From the NCBI GenBank assembly GCA_019083985.1, contig JAHRCV010000003.1, positions 1-64,000 of the forward strand: DNA of 64,000 nt, given 5' to 3'. Shown here piece by piece: positions 54,044 to 61,151 of this stretch. The position numbers were made by a program, and so were the translations under genes. The DNA comes from Rhizobiales bacterium TNE-4 (GTDB taxonomy: Bacteria; Pseudomonadota; Alphaproteobacteria; Rhizobiales; Beijerinckiaceae). Each line of letters begins with the position of its first letter. Within the stretch, counting starts at the first letter, position 1. The notes beneath the pieces are model-generated. The model was not told the origin of the DNA and ran no database searches. It saw only the letters and a program-made list of their open reading frames with translations.

Positions 54044-54793
54044 ATGAAAATTCTCGTGCCCGTGAAACGGGTTGTAGACTACAACGTCAAAATTCGCGTG
54101 AAGCCCGATGGCTCCGGCGTTGAACTCGCCAACGTGAAAATGTCGATGAACCCTTTCGATGAGATCGCTGTCGAAGAAGCGATCCGCCTGAAGGAAGCTG
54201 GCAAAGCCACCGAAATCGTCGCCGTTTCGATTGGTCCGCAGGCGGCTGGCGAAACAATCCGCACCGCACTCGCGATGGGCGCTGATCGCGGCATTCTGGT
54301 GAAGACGGATGCGACGGTTGAGCCGCTCGCGGTCGCAAAAATTCTCAAAGGCATCATTGAAGCCGAAGCGCCAGGTCTTGTGATCCTTGGCAAGCAGGCC
54401 ATCGACGATGATTGCAACCAGACCGGCCAAATGCTCGCCGCGCTGCTGAATTGGCCGCAAGGCACCTTCGCCTCGAAAGTATCGCTCGCTGACGGCACCG
54501 TCGACGTAACGCGCGAAATCGACGGCGGACTTGAAACAGTGACGCTGAACCTGCCCGCGATCGTCACGACCGATCTGCGTCTCAACGAGCCGCGCTATGC
54601 TTCGCTGCCCAACATCATGAAGGCGAAGAAAAAGCCGCTCGATGAAAAGTCACCCGCCGATTACGGCGTTGACGTTGCGCCGCGTCTCACGGTTCTCAAG
54701 ACCACCGAACCTGCCGGCCGCAAAGCAGGCGTCAAAGTTGGCTCCATCGAAGAACTCGTTGCAAAACTCAAGAACGAAGCGGGAGTGATCTGA
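54044..54793 (+). CDS. etfB: Electron transfer flavoprotein subunit beta
   Basis: A 249-residue AMP-binding subunit of ETF, which passes electrons from acyl-CoA dehydrogenases to the membrane quinone pool. It starts [17 protein letters not shown] and has [25 protein letters not shown] lies before the ATG. It overlaps etfA by one base (TGATG). Mcd at 25.3 kb is a likely donor. Confidence 0.95.
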   Translation: MKILVPVKRVVDYNVKIRVKPDGSGVELANVKMSMNPFDEIAVEEAIRLKEAGKATEIVAVSIGPQAAGETIRTALAMGADRGILVKTDATVEPLAVAKILKGIIEAEAPGLVILGKQAIDDDCNQTGQMLAALLNWPQGTFASKVSLADGTVDVTREIDGGLETVTLNLPAIVTTDLRLNEPRYASLPNIMKAKKKPLDEKSPADYGVDVAPRLTVLKTTEPAGRKAGVKVGSIEELVAKLKNEAGVI

Positions 54794-55731
54794 TGGCTAC
54801 GCTGCTCCTCGCCGATCACGACAACAACACGGTCAAGGATTCGACCGCGAAAGCACTCACAGCCGCGCGCGCCCTTGGTGCGCCGGTGCATATCCTTGTC
54901 GCGGGCACCAATTGCAAAGCGGCCGCTGAAGCCGCCGCCAAGCTTGAGGGCGTCGAGAAGGTTATCGTTGCCGATGCGCCGGCTTACGAACATGCCCTTG
55001 CCGAGCCTCTCGCCGCCTTGCTGCATCAGCTTGGTGCGCAATACACGGCAATCGTGTCGGCTGCGACGTCGACGGGCAAGAATGTGCTGCCGCGTGTGGC
55101 TGCCCTGTTCGACGTGATGCAGATTTCTGACATCACCAAAGTCGTGGCGCCCGATACGTTCGAACGCCCGATCTATGCCGGCAATGCGATCCAGACGGTG
55201 CAATCCTCGGACGCCAAAAAGATCATCACCGTCCGCACCGCCTCGTTCCAGGCGACCGGCGCGGGTGGCAATGCCACGATCGAAAACGCTTCTGCTGCAA
55301 GCGATCCCGGCCTTTCATCGTTCAAGGGTTCGGAAATCGCCAAATCGGATCGTCCTGAATTGACGTCGGCGAAGATCATCATCTCCGGCGGCCGCGCGAT
55401 GCAGAACGCAGAAAACTTCAAGACCTATATCGAACCGGTGGCTGATCGCCTCGGTGCAGCGATGGGTGCGTCCCGCGCCGCTGTCGATGCCGGTTATGCG
55501 CCGAATGATTGGCAGGTCGGCCAGACCGGCAAGGTGGTTGCGCCTGAACTCTACATTGCCGTTGGCATTTCCGGCGCGATCCAGCATCTCGCCGGCATGA
55601 AAGATTCGAAAGTGATCGTCGCGATCAACAAGGACGAAGAGGCGCCAATTTTCCAGGTCGCCGATTATGGTCTTGTCGCCGATCTCTTCACCGCCCTGCC
55701 CGAACTTGAAAAGGAACTCGCGAAGGCCTGA
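54793..55731 (+). CDS. etfA: Electron transfer flavoprotein subunit alpha
   Basis: A 312-residue FAD-binding subunit. The C-terminal FAD domain has the conserved [20 protein letters not shown] and [19 protein letters not shown], with [18 protein letters not shown]. It follows etfB directly and precedes the 3-hydroxybutyryl-CoA dehydrogenase gene. Confidence 0.95.
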   Translation: MATLLLADHDNNTVKDSTAKALTAARALGAPVHILVAGTNCKAAAEAAAKLEGVEKVIVADAPAYEHALAEPLAALLHQLGAQYTAIVSAATSTGKNVLPRVAALFDVMQISDITKVVAPDTFERPIYAGNAIQTVQSSDAKKIITVRTASFQATGAGGNATIENASAASDPGLSSFKGSEIAKSDRPELTSAKIIISGGRAMQNAENFKTYIEPVADRLGAAMGASRAAVDAGYAPNDWQVGQTGKVVAPELYIAVGISGAIQHLAGMKDSKVIVAINKDEEAPIFQVADYGLVADLFTALPELEKELAKA

Positions 55732-55752
55732 TAGCCTTCGCGGTAAAACGCC

Positions 55753-56631
55753 ATGTCGGAAATTCGTAAAGTCGGAATCATCGGCGCAGGCCAAATGGGC
55801 AATGGGATTGCTCAGGTCTGCGTGCAGGCGGGATATGACGTGGCGCTGAACGATCTCAGCGAAGACCGTATCAAAGCGGGCTTCGCGACGATCAACGGCA
55901 ACCTCGCCAAGCTCGTCGCCAAGGGCACGATCACGGAAGCTGAACGCCAGACCATGCTTGATCGCCTCAATGCGGCGCCGGCCTTGGAAGATCTTGGCGA
56001 TTGCGATCTCGTCGTCGAAGCGGCGACGGAAAACGAAGAGATCAAGCGCAAAATCTTCACCGCACTGACACCGCATCTCAAATCCGATGCGATGGTGGCG
56101 TCCAACACCTCGTCGATCTCGATCACACGTCTTGCGTCTGGCACCGATCGCCCAGAACGCTTCATCGGCATTCACTTCATGAATCCGGTGCCGCGCATGC
56201 AACTTGTCGAGTTGATCCGCGGCATTGCCACCGAAGACCCTACCTTCGAATCTGCGAAGCAGTTCATTTCCAATCTCGGCAAGACTGTCACGGTGGCGGA
56301 AGATTTCCCCGCCTTCATCGTCAATCGCATTCTGCTGCCGATGATCAACGAGGCGATCTACACGCTCTATGAAGGCGTCGGCTCAGTCGAAGCCATCGAT
56401 ACGGCGATGCGGCTTGGCGCCAACCATCCGATGGGCCCGCTGCAACTGGCCGATTTTATTGGCCTCGATACCTGCCTCTCGGTGATGCAGGTGCTCCATG
56501 AAGGCCTGGCGGATTCGAAATATCGCCCCTGCCCGCTCTTGGTGAAATATGTCGAGGCGGGCTGGCTCGGTCGGAAGGCAAAACGCGGCTTTTACGATTA
56601 TCGCGGCGAAACACCGGTCCCGACCCGCTAA
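55753..56631 (+). CDS. hbd: 3-hydroxybutyryl-CoA dehydrogenase
   Basis: A 292-residue NAD(P)-dependent dehydrogenase. The nucleotide motif IIGAGQMGNGIAQVC starts the chain, and IGIHFMNPVPRMQLVE carries the catalytic histidine and NPV block. FPAFIVNRILLPMINEA and GANHPMGPLQLADFIGLD finish the fold. It links crotonyl-CoA/3-hydroxybutyryl-CoA metabolism with etfBA. A strong terminator follows. Confidence 0.93.
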   Translation: MSEIRKVGIIGAGQMGNGIAQVCVQAGYDVALNDLSEDRIKAGFATINGNLAKLVAKGTITEAERQTMLDRLNAAPALEDLGDCDLVVEAATENEEIKRKIFTALTPHLKSDAMVASNTSSISITRLASGTDRPERFIGIHFMNPVPRMQLVELIRGIATEDPTFESAKQFISNLGKTVTVAEDFPAFIVNRILLPMINEAIYTLYEGVGSVEAIDTAMRLGANHPMGPLQLADFIGLDTCLSVMQVLHEGLADSKYRPCPLLVKYVEAGWLGRKAKRGFYDYRGETPVPTR

Positions 56632-56663
56632 GCCTCTGCTGCGGCAACCAATTTGGCATGACA

Positions 56664-56690
56664 AAAGGCGCGCTTCGGCGCGCTTTTTTG
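56664..56690 (+). terminator. Intrinsic terminator after hbd
   Basis: GCGCGC at 56668-56673 and GCGCGC at 56678-56683 pair around a TTCG loop, followed by six T. It closes the etfBA-hbd unit. Confidence 0.9.
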
Positions 56691-56779
56691 TGCCCCCTTC
56701 ACAATTCGGTCACGGGGCCCTTACACTCTAAGCAGAAGGACAGCGAATCGCAGTCCTTGGCCCAAGGAGGTTCGGCGCG

Positions 56780-57349
56780 TTGACGGTGCACGTCAGCCCA
56801 CCCGTTTCGCCGGAAGCCTGTCCGGCGCTGGTGCTCAATGCGGATTACAGGCCGCTGAGCTATTACCCCCTCTCGCTCTGGGGTTGGCAGGACGCGATCA
56901 AAGCTGTCTTTCTCGAGCGCGTGAACATTGTCTCTTTTTACGAAACGACAGTGCGCAGCCCGAGCGCGGAAATTCGCCTGCCGTCCGTTGTTTCGCTGAA
57001 GACTTATGTGAAGCCTGCACGCAATCCGGCCTTCACCCGGTTCAACGTGTTCTTGCGCGATCGCTTCACATGCCAATATTGCGGCTCGCGCGAAGACCTG
57101 ACCTTCGACCATGTGATCCCCCGCTCGAAGGGCGGACAGACCACATGGGAAAATGTCGTCGCAGCATGCTCGCCGTGCAATCTGCGCAAGGGCGACCGCA
57201 TGCCGGGCGACGTCGACATGTTTCCGATGCAGAAAGCGTTCGCCCCCAGCGTGCACGATCTGCATCAGAACGGACGCCTGTTCCCGCCTAATTATCTCCA
57301 TGAAAGCTGGATGGATTATCTCTATTGGGATAGCGAACTGGAACCGTGA
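56780..57349 (+). CDS. HNH endonuclease family protein
   Basis: A 189-residue protein with an HNH domain in the middle: FTCQYCGSREDLTFDHVIPR, SKGGQTTWENVVAACSPCN, and an N-terminal domain with ALVLNADYRPLSYYPLSLWG. This pattern is conserved chromosomally and is not a homing or phage gene; its role is unknown. The start is TTG at 56780 with AAGGAGG 9 nt upstream; GTG at 56786 is an alternative. Confidence 0.87.
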   Translation: MTVHVSPPVSPEACPALVLNADYRPLSYYPLSLWGWQDAIKAVFLERVNIVSFYETTVRSPSAEIRLPSVVSLKTYVKPARNPAFTRFNVFLRDRFTCQYCGSREDLTFDHVIPRSKGGQTTWENVVAACSPCNLRKGDRMPGDVDMFPMQKAFAPSVHDLHQNGRLFPPNYLHESWMDYLYWDSELEP

Positions 57350-58407
57350 AAGCGGTTCGTGCACTGTCCGAAGGGATGCATCCCGTGTTCAGACGTTGGC
57401 GGCTTCGCAAACGCTTTATCTTTACGCTCACACTGGCCTTGATCGCGCTTGCGCCTGCGCGCGCCGATGATGAGTGGGGTCGCCGCCGCATCGTGGTTGA
57501 TGCGACGCCGCTCGACGCGCTCGAAATTGCAGCCCCGACACGCACGATCTTCGGTCCGCTCGAATATAGAGGCGGGCTCGCTTTGCGTGCCGAAGCGCCC
57601 CGCTTTGGCGGATTTTCTGCACTCGCCTTCGATCCGGCGAGCGGATATTGGATGTCCGTCTCCGATCATGGCTGGTGGCTGCGCGCAAAGCTTGTCACGA
57701 AAGAGGGCAAGCCCGTAGGACTCGTGGATGCCGAAATGGCACCCGTGCTCGGGCCGGATGGCAAACCCGTCGGCCGCACCAAACGCTTCGACACGGAAAG
57801 CCTCACCATGCATGACGGGATTGCGTGGGTCGGTATCGAGCGCGCGCATGACGTGCTGCGCTTTGATGTGGGGCGCGAGGGATTGGCGGCGCGGGGACAA
57901 ATTGTTCCCTTGCCGGCTGAAGCAAAAAAGCTGCCGTCCAATCAAAGTCTCGAAGCGGTGTGTTATGCAGCCCATGGCCCGGCGCGTGGCACGCTCATCG
58001 CCATCGCGGAACGTGCACGCAAAGGCGAGAATTTACCGACCCGCGGTTTCATCATATTGGGCGCGCAAAAAGGCGCTTTCGATCTCAAACGCCGCGATGA
58101 TTTCGACATCACCGATTGCGCCTTTGCCCCCAATGGAGATCTCTTCGTATTGGAGCGGCGTTTTGGTTGGTTTTCCGGCCTCGCTATGCGCTTACGGAAA
58201 ATCGATCCCCGGACGATCAAGCCCGATGCCACGCTTGATGGCGTTGTCTTGATGGAAGCCGGACCCGGCACTGTCATCGACAATATGGAAGGTTTGGCGA
58301 TCACCAAAAATGAAAAGGGTGAGACAATTCTCACCCTGATCTCAGACGATAATTTTTCGATGCTGCAGCGAACCGTTCTGCTGCAATTCCGCCTGCGCGA
58401 GGATTGA
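57346..58407 (+). CDS. Esterase-like/phytase-like beta-propeller protein, exported
   Basis: A 353-residue protein with a signal peptide (RFIFTLTLALIALAPARA). The rest fits the phytase-like family PF13449: GGFSALAFDPASGYWMSVSD, DTESLTMHDG and DNMEGLAITKNEKGETIL. Members are secreted, with a poorly known hydrolase activity. The start is GTG at 57346 overlapping the HNH gene, or ATG at 57376. Function not known. Confidence 0.8.
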   Translation: MKAVRALSEGMHPVFRRWRLRKRFIFTLTLALIALAPARADDEWGRRRIVVDATPLDALEIAAPTRTIFGPLEYRGGLALRAEAPRFGGFSALAFDPASGYWMSVSDHGWWLRAKLVTKEGKPVGLVDAEMAPVLGPDGKPVGRTKRFDTESLTMHDGIAWVGIERAHDVLRFDVGREGLAARGQIVPLPAEAKKLPSNQSLEAVCYAAHGPARGTLIAIAERARKGENLPTRGFIILGAQKGAFDLKRRDDFDITDCAFAPNGDLFVLERRFGWFSGLAMRLRKIDPRTIKPDATLDGVVLMEAGPGTVIDNMEGLAITKNEKGETILTLISDDNFSMLQRTVLLQFRLRED

Positions 58408-59013
58408 TCACGCGCTCGGCTGAGTGCGTGTCTCTTCGACTGGCGTGACAACTTTCAGCAACGCCCCATAGGGCAGGAGCGCGATGAGCGCGATGGCGAC
58501 CTTCACCAGAAAATCCGTTGTACCAAGGCTGACCCAGAGCGGCATCGTGACCATGCCAAAGAATTGCACCGGCACGGACATCGGCTCGATGCCATAAAAC
58601 GCGATCGAAAAGAAAAGCGCCGTATCAATCGCCGAACCCACGACGCTGCCGATCAACGGCGCGCGCCACCATGACAGGCGACGCAGACGGTTGAACACGC
58701 CAATGTCGAGCAATTGACCGAAGAGAAAAGCCAGACCTGACGCCAAGGCGATACGCGGCGTCGCAAGCGCAACAGACAAGGCCACACCGATGAAGAAACC
58801 CGCGATGACGACTTTGCGCGCGCGCTGCGGACCGAAATGGCGATTGGTGAGATCGGTAACGAGGAAGCTGATCGGATAAGTCAGCCCTCCCCATGTCAGA
58901 TGATCGGCGAGGCCAAGAAAATGGATCGGATGCTGAACGAGAATGTTCGCGGCCACGACGATGACAATCATCGCGAGCGTCGGGATGAACAGGGCTTTCA
59001 CATCGTGCGTCAT
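58408..59013 (-). CDS. Queuosine precursor transporter (YhhQ/VUT family)
   Basis: A 201-residue membrane protein with about six helices. The motifs GGLTYPISFLVTDLTNRHFG and ALASGLAFLFGQLLDIGVFN are typical of the YhhQ family that imports queuosine precursors. I find no preQ1 riboswitch in the 50 bases before the start. It converges on the phytase-like gene, end to end. Confidence 0.87.
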   Translation of the reverse strand: MTHDVKALFIPTLAMIVIVVAANILVQHPIHFLGLADHLTWGGLTYPISFLVTDLTNRHFGPQRARKVVIAGFFIGVALSVALATPRIALASGLAFLFGQLLDIGVFNRLRRLSWWRAPLIGSVVGSAIDTALFFSIAFYGIEPMSVPVQFFGMVTMPLWVSLGTTDFLVKVAIALIALLPYGALLKVVTPVEETRTQPSA

Positions 59014-59059
59014 GGCGCGGATCCAGAGGCTCGGGGCTAACGAGGCAATCGCATGGAGA

Positions 59060-59099
59060 CAAAAAGAAACGGGCCCAACCTGATGGCGAAGCCCGTTTC
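59060..59099 (-). terminator. Intrinsic terminator after rpmB
   Basis: GAAACGGGC at 59066-59074 and GCCCGTTTC at 59091-59099 form a 9-bp stem with a 16-base loop. Read on the minus strand the stem is followed by TTTTT (from 59065 down), so it closes rpmB. Confidence 0.85.
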
Positions 59100-59144
59100 G
59101 AATTCAAAACGCTGCGTGAGTGCGCCGCAAGCGGCGCATTCGGA

Positions 59145-59438
59145 TTACGCGGCGGCGCCGGCGATCTTCTTTTCGATCTGGCGCTTCAGAGCGCGTGCAT
59201 TCATCGACAATTCTTCGACCGAAGCCTTGATGAGGAAAGCGTCGAGACCGCCGCGATGTTCGACCGAACGGAGCGCATTAGCCGAGACGCGCAGACGCAC
59301 GGCGAGGTTGAGCATGTCCGACTGCAACGTGACATTGCAGAGGTTCGGCAGAAACTTCCGCTTCGTCTTGCGGTTGGAATGGCTGACGAGGTGGCCGGAC
59401 TGCACGCCCTTGCCGGTCAATTCGCACTTGCGCGCCAT
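59145..59438 (-). CDS. rpmB: 50S ribosomal protein L28
   Basis: A 97-residue ribosomal protein beginning [20 protein letters not shown] and continuing [13 protein letters not shown], then [16 protein letters not shown], all normal for the alphaproteobacterial type. The ATG at 59438 is chosen; the in-frame extension to 59588 is not conserved. Confidence 0.96.
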   Translation of the reverse strand: MARKCELTGKGVQSGHLVSHSNRKTKRKFLPNLCNVTLQSDMLNLAVRLRVSANALRSVEHRGGLDAFLIKASVEELSMNARALKRQIEKKIAGAAA

Positions 59439-59610
59439 GGTTTTTGTCCTTCGTTCCGTCCCGGGCGGGGTCTTCTCAAAAGACCAAAGGCGGCCTGAGC
59501 CGCCCGCACGGAGACGCTGTGTTCCTGTTGTGGCGGGTTCCATACCGGAGAGGGCCCGCAAACGCAAGCGGAGGGGAGACAGAATCATGCTGCCGCCCTA
59601 GGTTCCGATC

Positions 59611-60561
59611 ATGAATCGGTCTCTTTTCCAATCGACAAGGGAAACACCCCTTGAGCGAACCCAGATGATGCCTGCTTTCGCCTTCCTCAAAGCCGCGCCG
59701 CGCCGCGCCGTGAGCGCCTGTGGTCTCGCCTTGGCCCTGCTGGGATGGGGCCTGGGGCAGGCGCGCGCGGAAAGCCTGGCGATTGATTATGACCTCTCCC
59801 TGATTGGCCTGCCGATTGGCCAGGCGACCCTCACGGGCAATGTCGACCCCGGCACATACCGGCTGGAACTGACGGCCAAGCTGACCGGGCTTGCCAGCAT
59901 CGTCTCTGGCGGAAAAGGGGTCGCTGTGGCGACCGGAACGGGCCTTCCCAGCCGGATTTTGCCCAATTCCTACCTGCTCACCGTCTCAGGGAGCGGGCCG
60001 CTCCAAAGCATCAAGATCGGGCTGAACAGTGGCAATGTGACCTCCATCGTCATCGACCCACCGCTCGAGCCCCGGCCAGACCGCGTGCCGGTGACCGAAC
60101 TGCATAAGCGCGGCGTGCTCGACCCCGTCTCGGCCTTTTTGATGCCGGTGACAGGGCGTGGACCCGTCCTCGACCCATCGAGCTGCAATCGCACCCTGCC
60201 TGTCTTCGACGGTGGTGGCCGTTTTGACGTCGCACTGAAGTTCAAAGAGACGACCACGCTCAAATTCCGTGGTTATGACGGGCCAGCGCTTCTCTGCGAC
60301 GTCCGCTATACGCCCGTGGCTGGCCACCGCGCCGAACGCCGCGCGGTCCAGTTCATGGCGGATAATCGCGATATTCAGGTCTGGCTGATCCCGGTCGGCG
60401 GCAGCCGCGTCGTGATCCCCGCCCGGATCATGCTGCGCACCTTGATCGGCATGCTGACCATCGACGCCCGCCGGATCGTGATCGGCGGCAAGCCTCTCCC
60501 GCCAGAGGACATCCCGGCAGCCCCCGCTGACAGCAGCCTGCCCATTATCCGCAACGATTGA
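59611..60561 (+). CDS. DUF3108 domain protein, exported
   Basis: A 316-residue protein with a signal peptide near residues 35-54 (LALALLGWGLGQARA) and a beta-rich DUF3108 domain (YDLSLIGLPIGQATLTG to the PRPDRVPVTEL middle). Ends in a proline-rich stretch. The function is not known. It lies between rpmB and the helicase in the usual order for this group. Starts at 59665 or 59668 are also possible. Confidence 0.85.
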   Translation: MNRSLFQSTRETPLERTQMMPAFAFLKAAPRRAVSACGLALALLGWGLGQARAESLAIDYDLSLIGLPIGQATLTGNVDPGTYRLELTAKLTGLASIVSGGKGVAVATGTGLPSRILPNSYLLTVSGSGPLQSIKIGLNSGNVTSIVIDPPLEPRPDRVPVTELHKRGVLDPVSAFLMPVTGRGPVLDPSSCNRTLPVFDGGGRFDVALKFKETTTLKFRGYDGPALLCDVRYTPVAGHRAERRAVQFMADNRDIQVWLIPVGGSRVVIPARIMLRTLIGMLTIDARRIVIGGKPLPPEDIPAAPADSSLPIIRND

Positions 60562-60730
60562 GCCAGCCTCGAGCGGGCCTCGATAGCCGCAAGGCTCTCC
60601 TCGGCCGCGTCGCCGGGGCGTAGCTGGCTGTTCTTCTCCCCCAATCACCGATTCGTCGCCGCTTCGTTCCCGCTCCGGTCTGAAAAGGCCATCGCGCGGG
60701 ACAGACTGACGCTCCCGGGTTCATCATCGG

Positions 60731-60738
60731 TTAACCAT
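60731..60738 (+). promoter_or_regulatory. CtrA-type half site TTAACCAT
   Basis: TTAACCAT matches the well-known 8-base CtrA recognition motif of alphaproteobacteria. Support is motif-only. Confidence 0.4.
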
Positions 60739-60864
60739 AAGAAGGTTCAGCCGATTGACGGAGATCACGAATCCCGAAGCGAAACAGGGTTCCGCGATTC
60801 GGTCCGGGTCTGTTCCCGTTCCGGCCTGAAACGGCCCGGATTGAACGGCTTTTGAGACATCGCA

Positions 60865-60883
60865 TTAAGCGTGGCTTAACCAT
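60865..60883 (+). promoter_or_regulatory. CtrA-type full site TTAA-N7-TTAACCAT
   Basis: TTAA at 60865-60868, seven bases, then TTAA at 60876-60879 continuing as TTAACCAT, matches both the TTAA-N7-TTAA and the TTAACCAT forms of the CtrA box. It lies about 270 bases before the helicase start. Confidence 0.55.
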
Positions 60884-61008
60884 AAACGCCGAACCACCTT
60901 GCGGACCCTAGCCTTTCGCCTCAGCGCCGCGATTCTGCCGATTCGTCGCTGCTTCGTTCACGGCTTGGCCAGTTTTGCCCCGCGGCGGGACCGTGAAAAC
61001 GTCGTGCG

Positions 61009-61027
61009 TTAACGATGCATTGACCAT
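61009..61027 (+). promoter_or_regulatory. Degenerate CtrA-type site
   Basis: TTAA at 61009-61012, seven bases, then TTGACCAT at 61020-61027, one change from the full motif. About 125 bases before the helicase start. Confidence 0.35.
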
Positions 61028-61151
61028 ACACACCCGCCGTGCCGCTTGGGTTTTGGCGGCGGCGCGCCATATCCTCCCTGAAGCCGCCATCGTGCTCTCG
61101 CGCGATTCTTGCCCGCCATTCGCCATAACGGCACCCCGGAACCCGCCCTTC

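Larger units (their letters stand above)
60562..61151. other. Long intergenic region with repeats and candidate cell-cycle sites
   Basis: About 590 bases without a gene. It holds three CtrA-type motifs, five or six GANTC methylation sites, and degenerate direct repeats: 60648-60669 matches 60938-60959 with one difference, and 60666-60690 matches 60812-60836 with three. A DnaA-box-like TTATCCGCA lies at 60545 inside the end of the DUF3108 gene. It probably carries the helicase promoter. Confidence 0.5.

Noticed and set aside
59014-59060. preQ1 riboswitch before the YhhQ transporter
   Set aside because: The leader is too short and lacks the preQ1 core.
60545-61108. Chromosomal replication origin
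   Set aside because: Only one DnaA-like box, not AT-rich, and no origin-linked genes such as hemE or dnaA; a cell-cycle promoter is the simpler reading.
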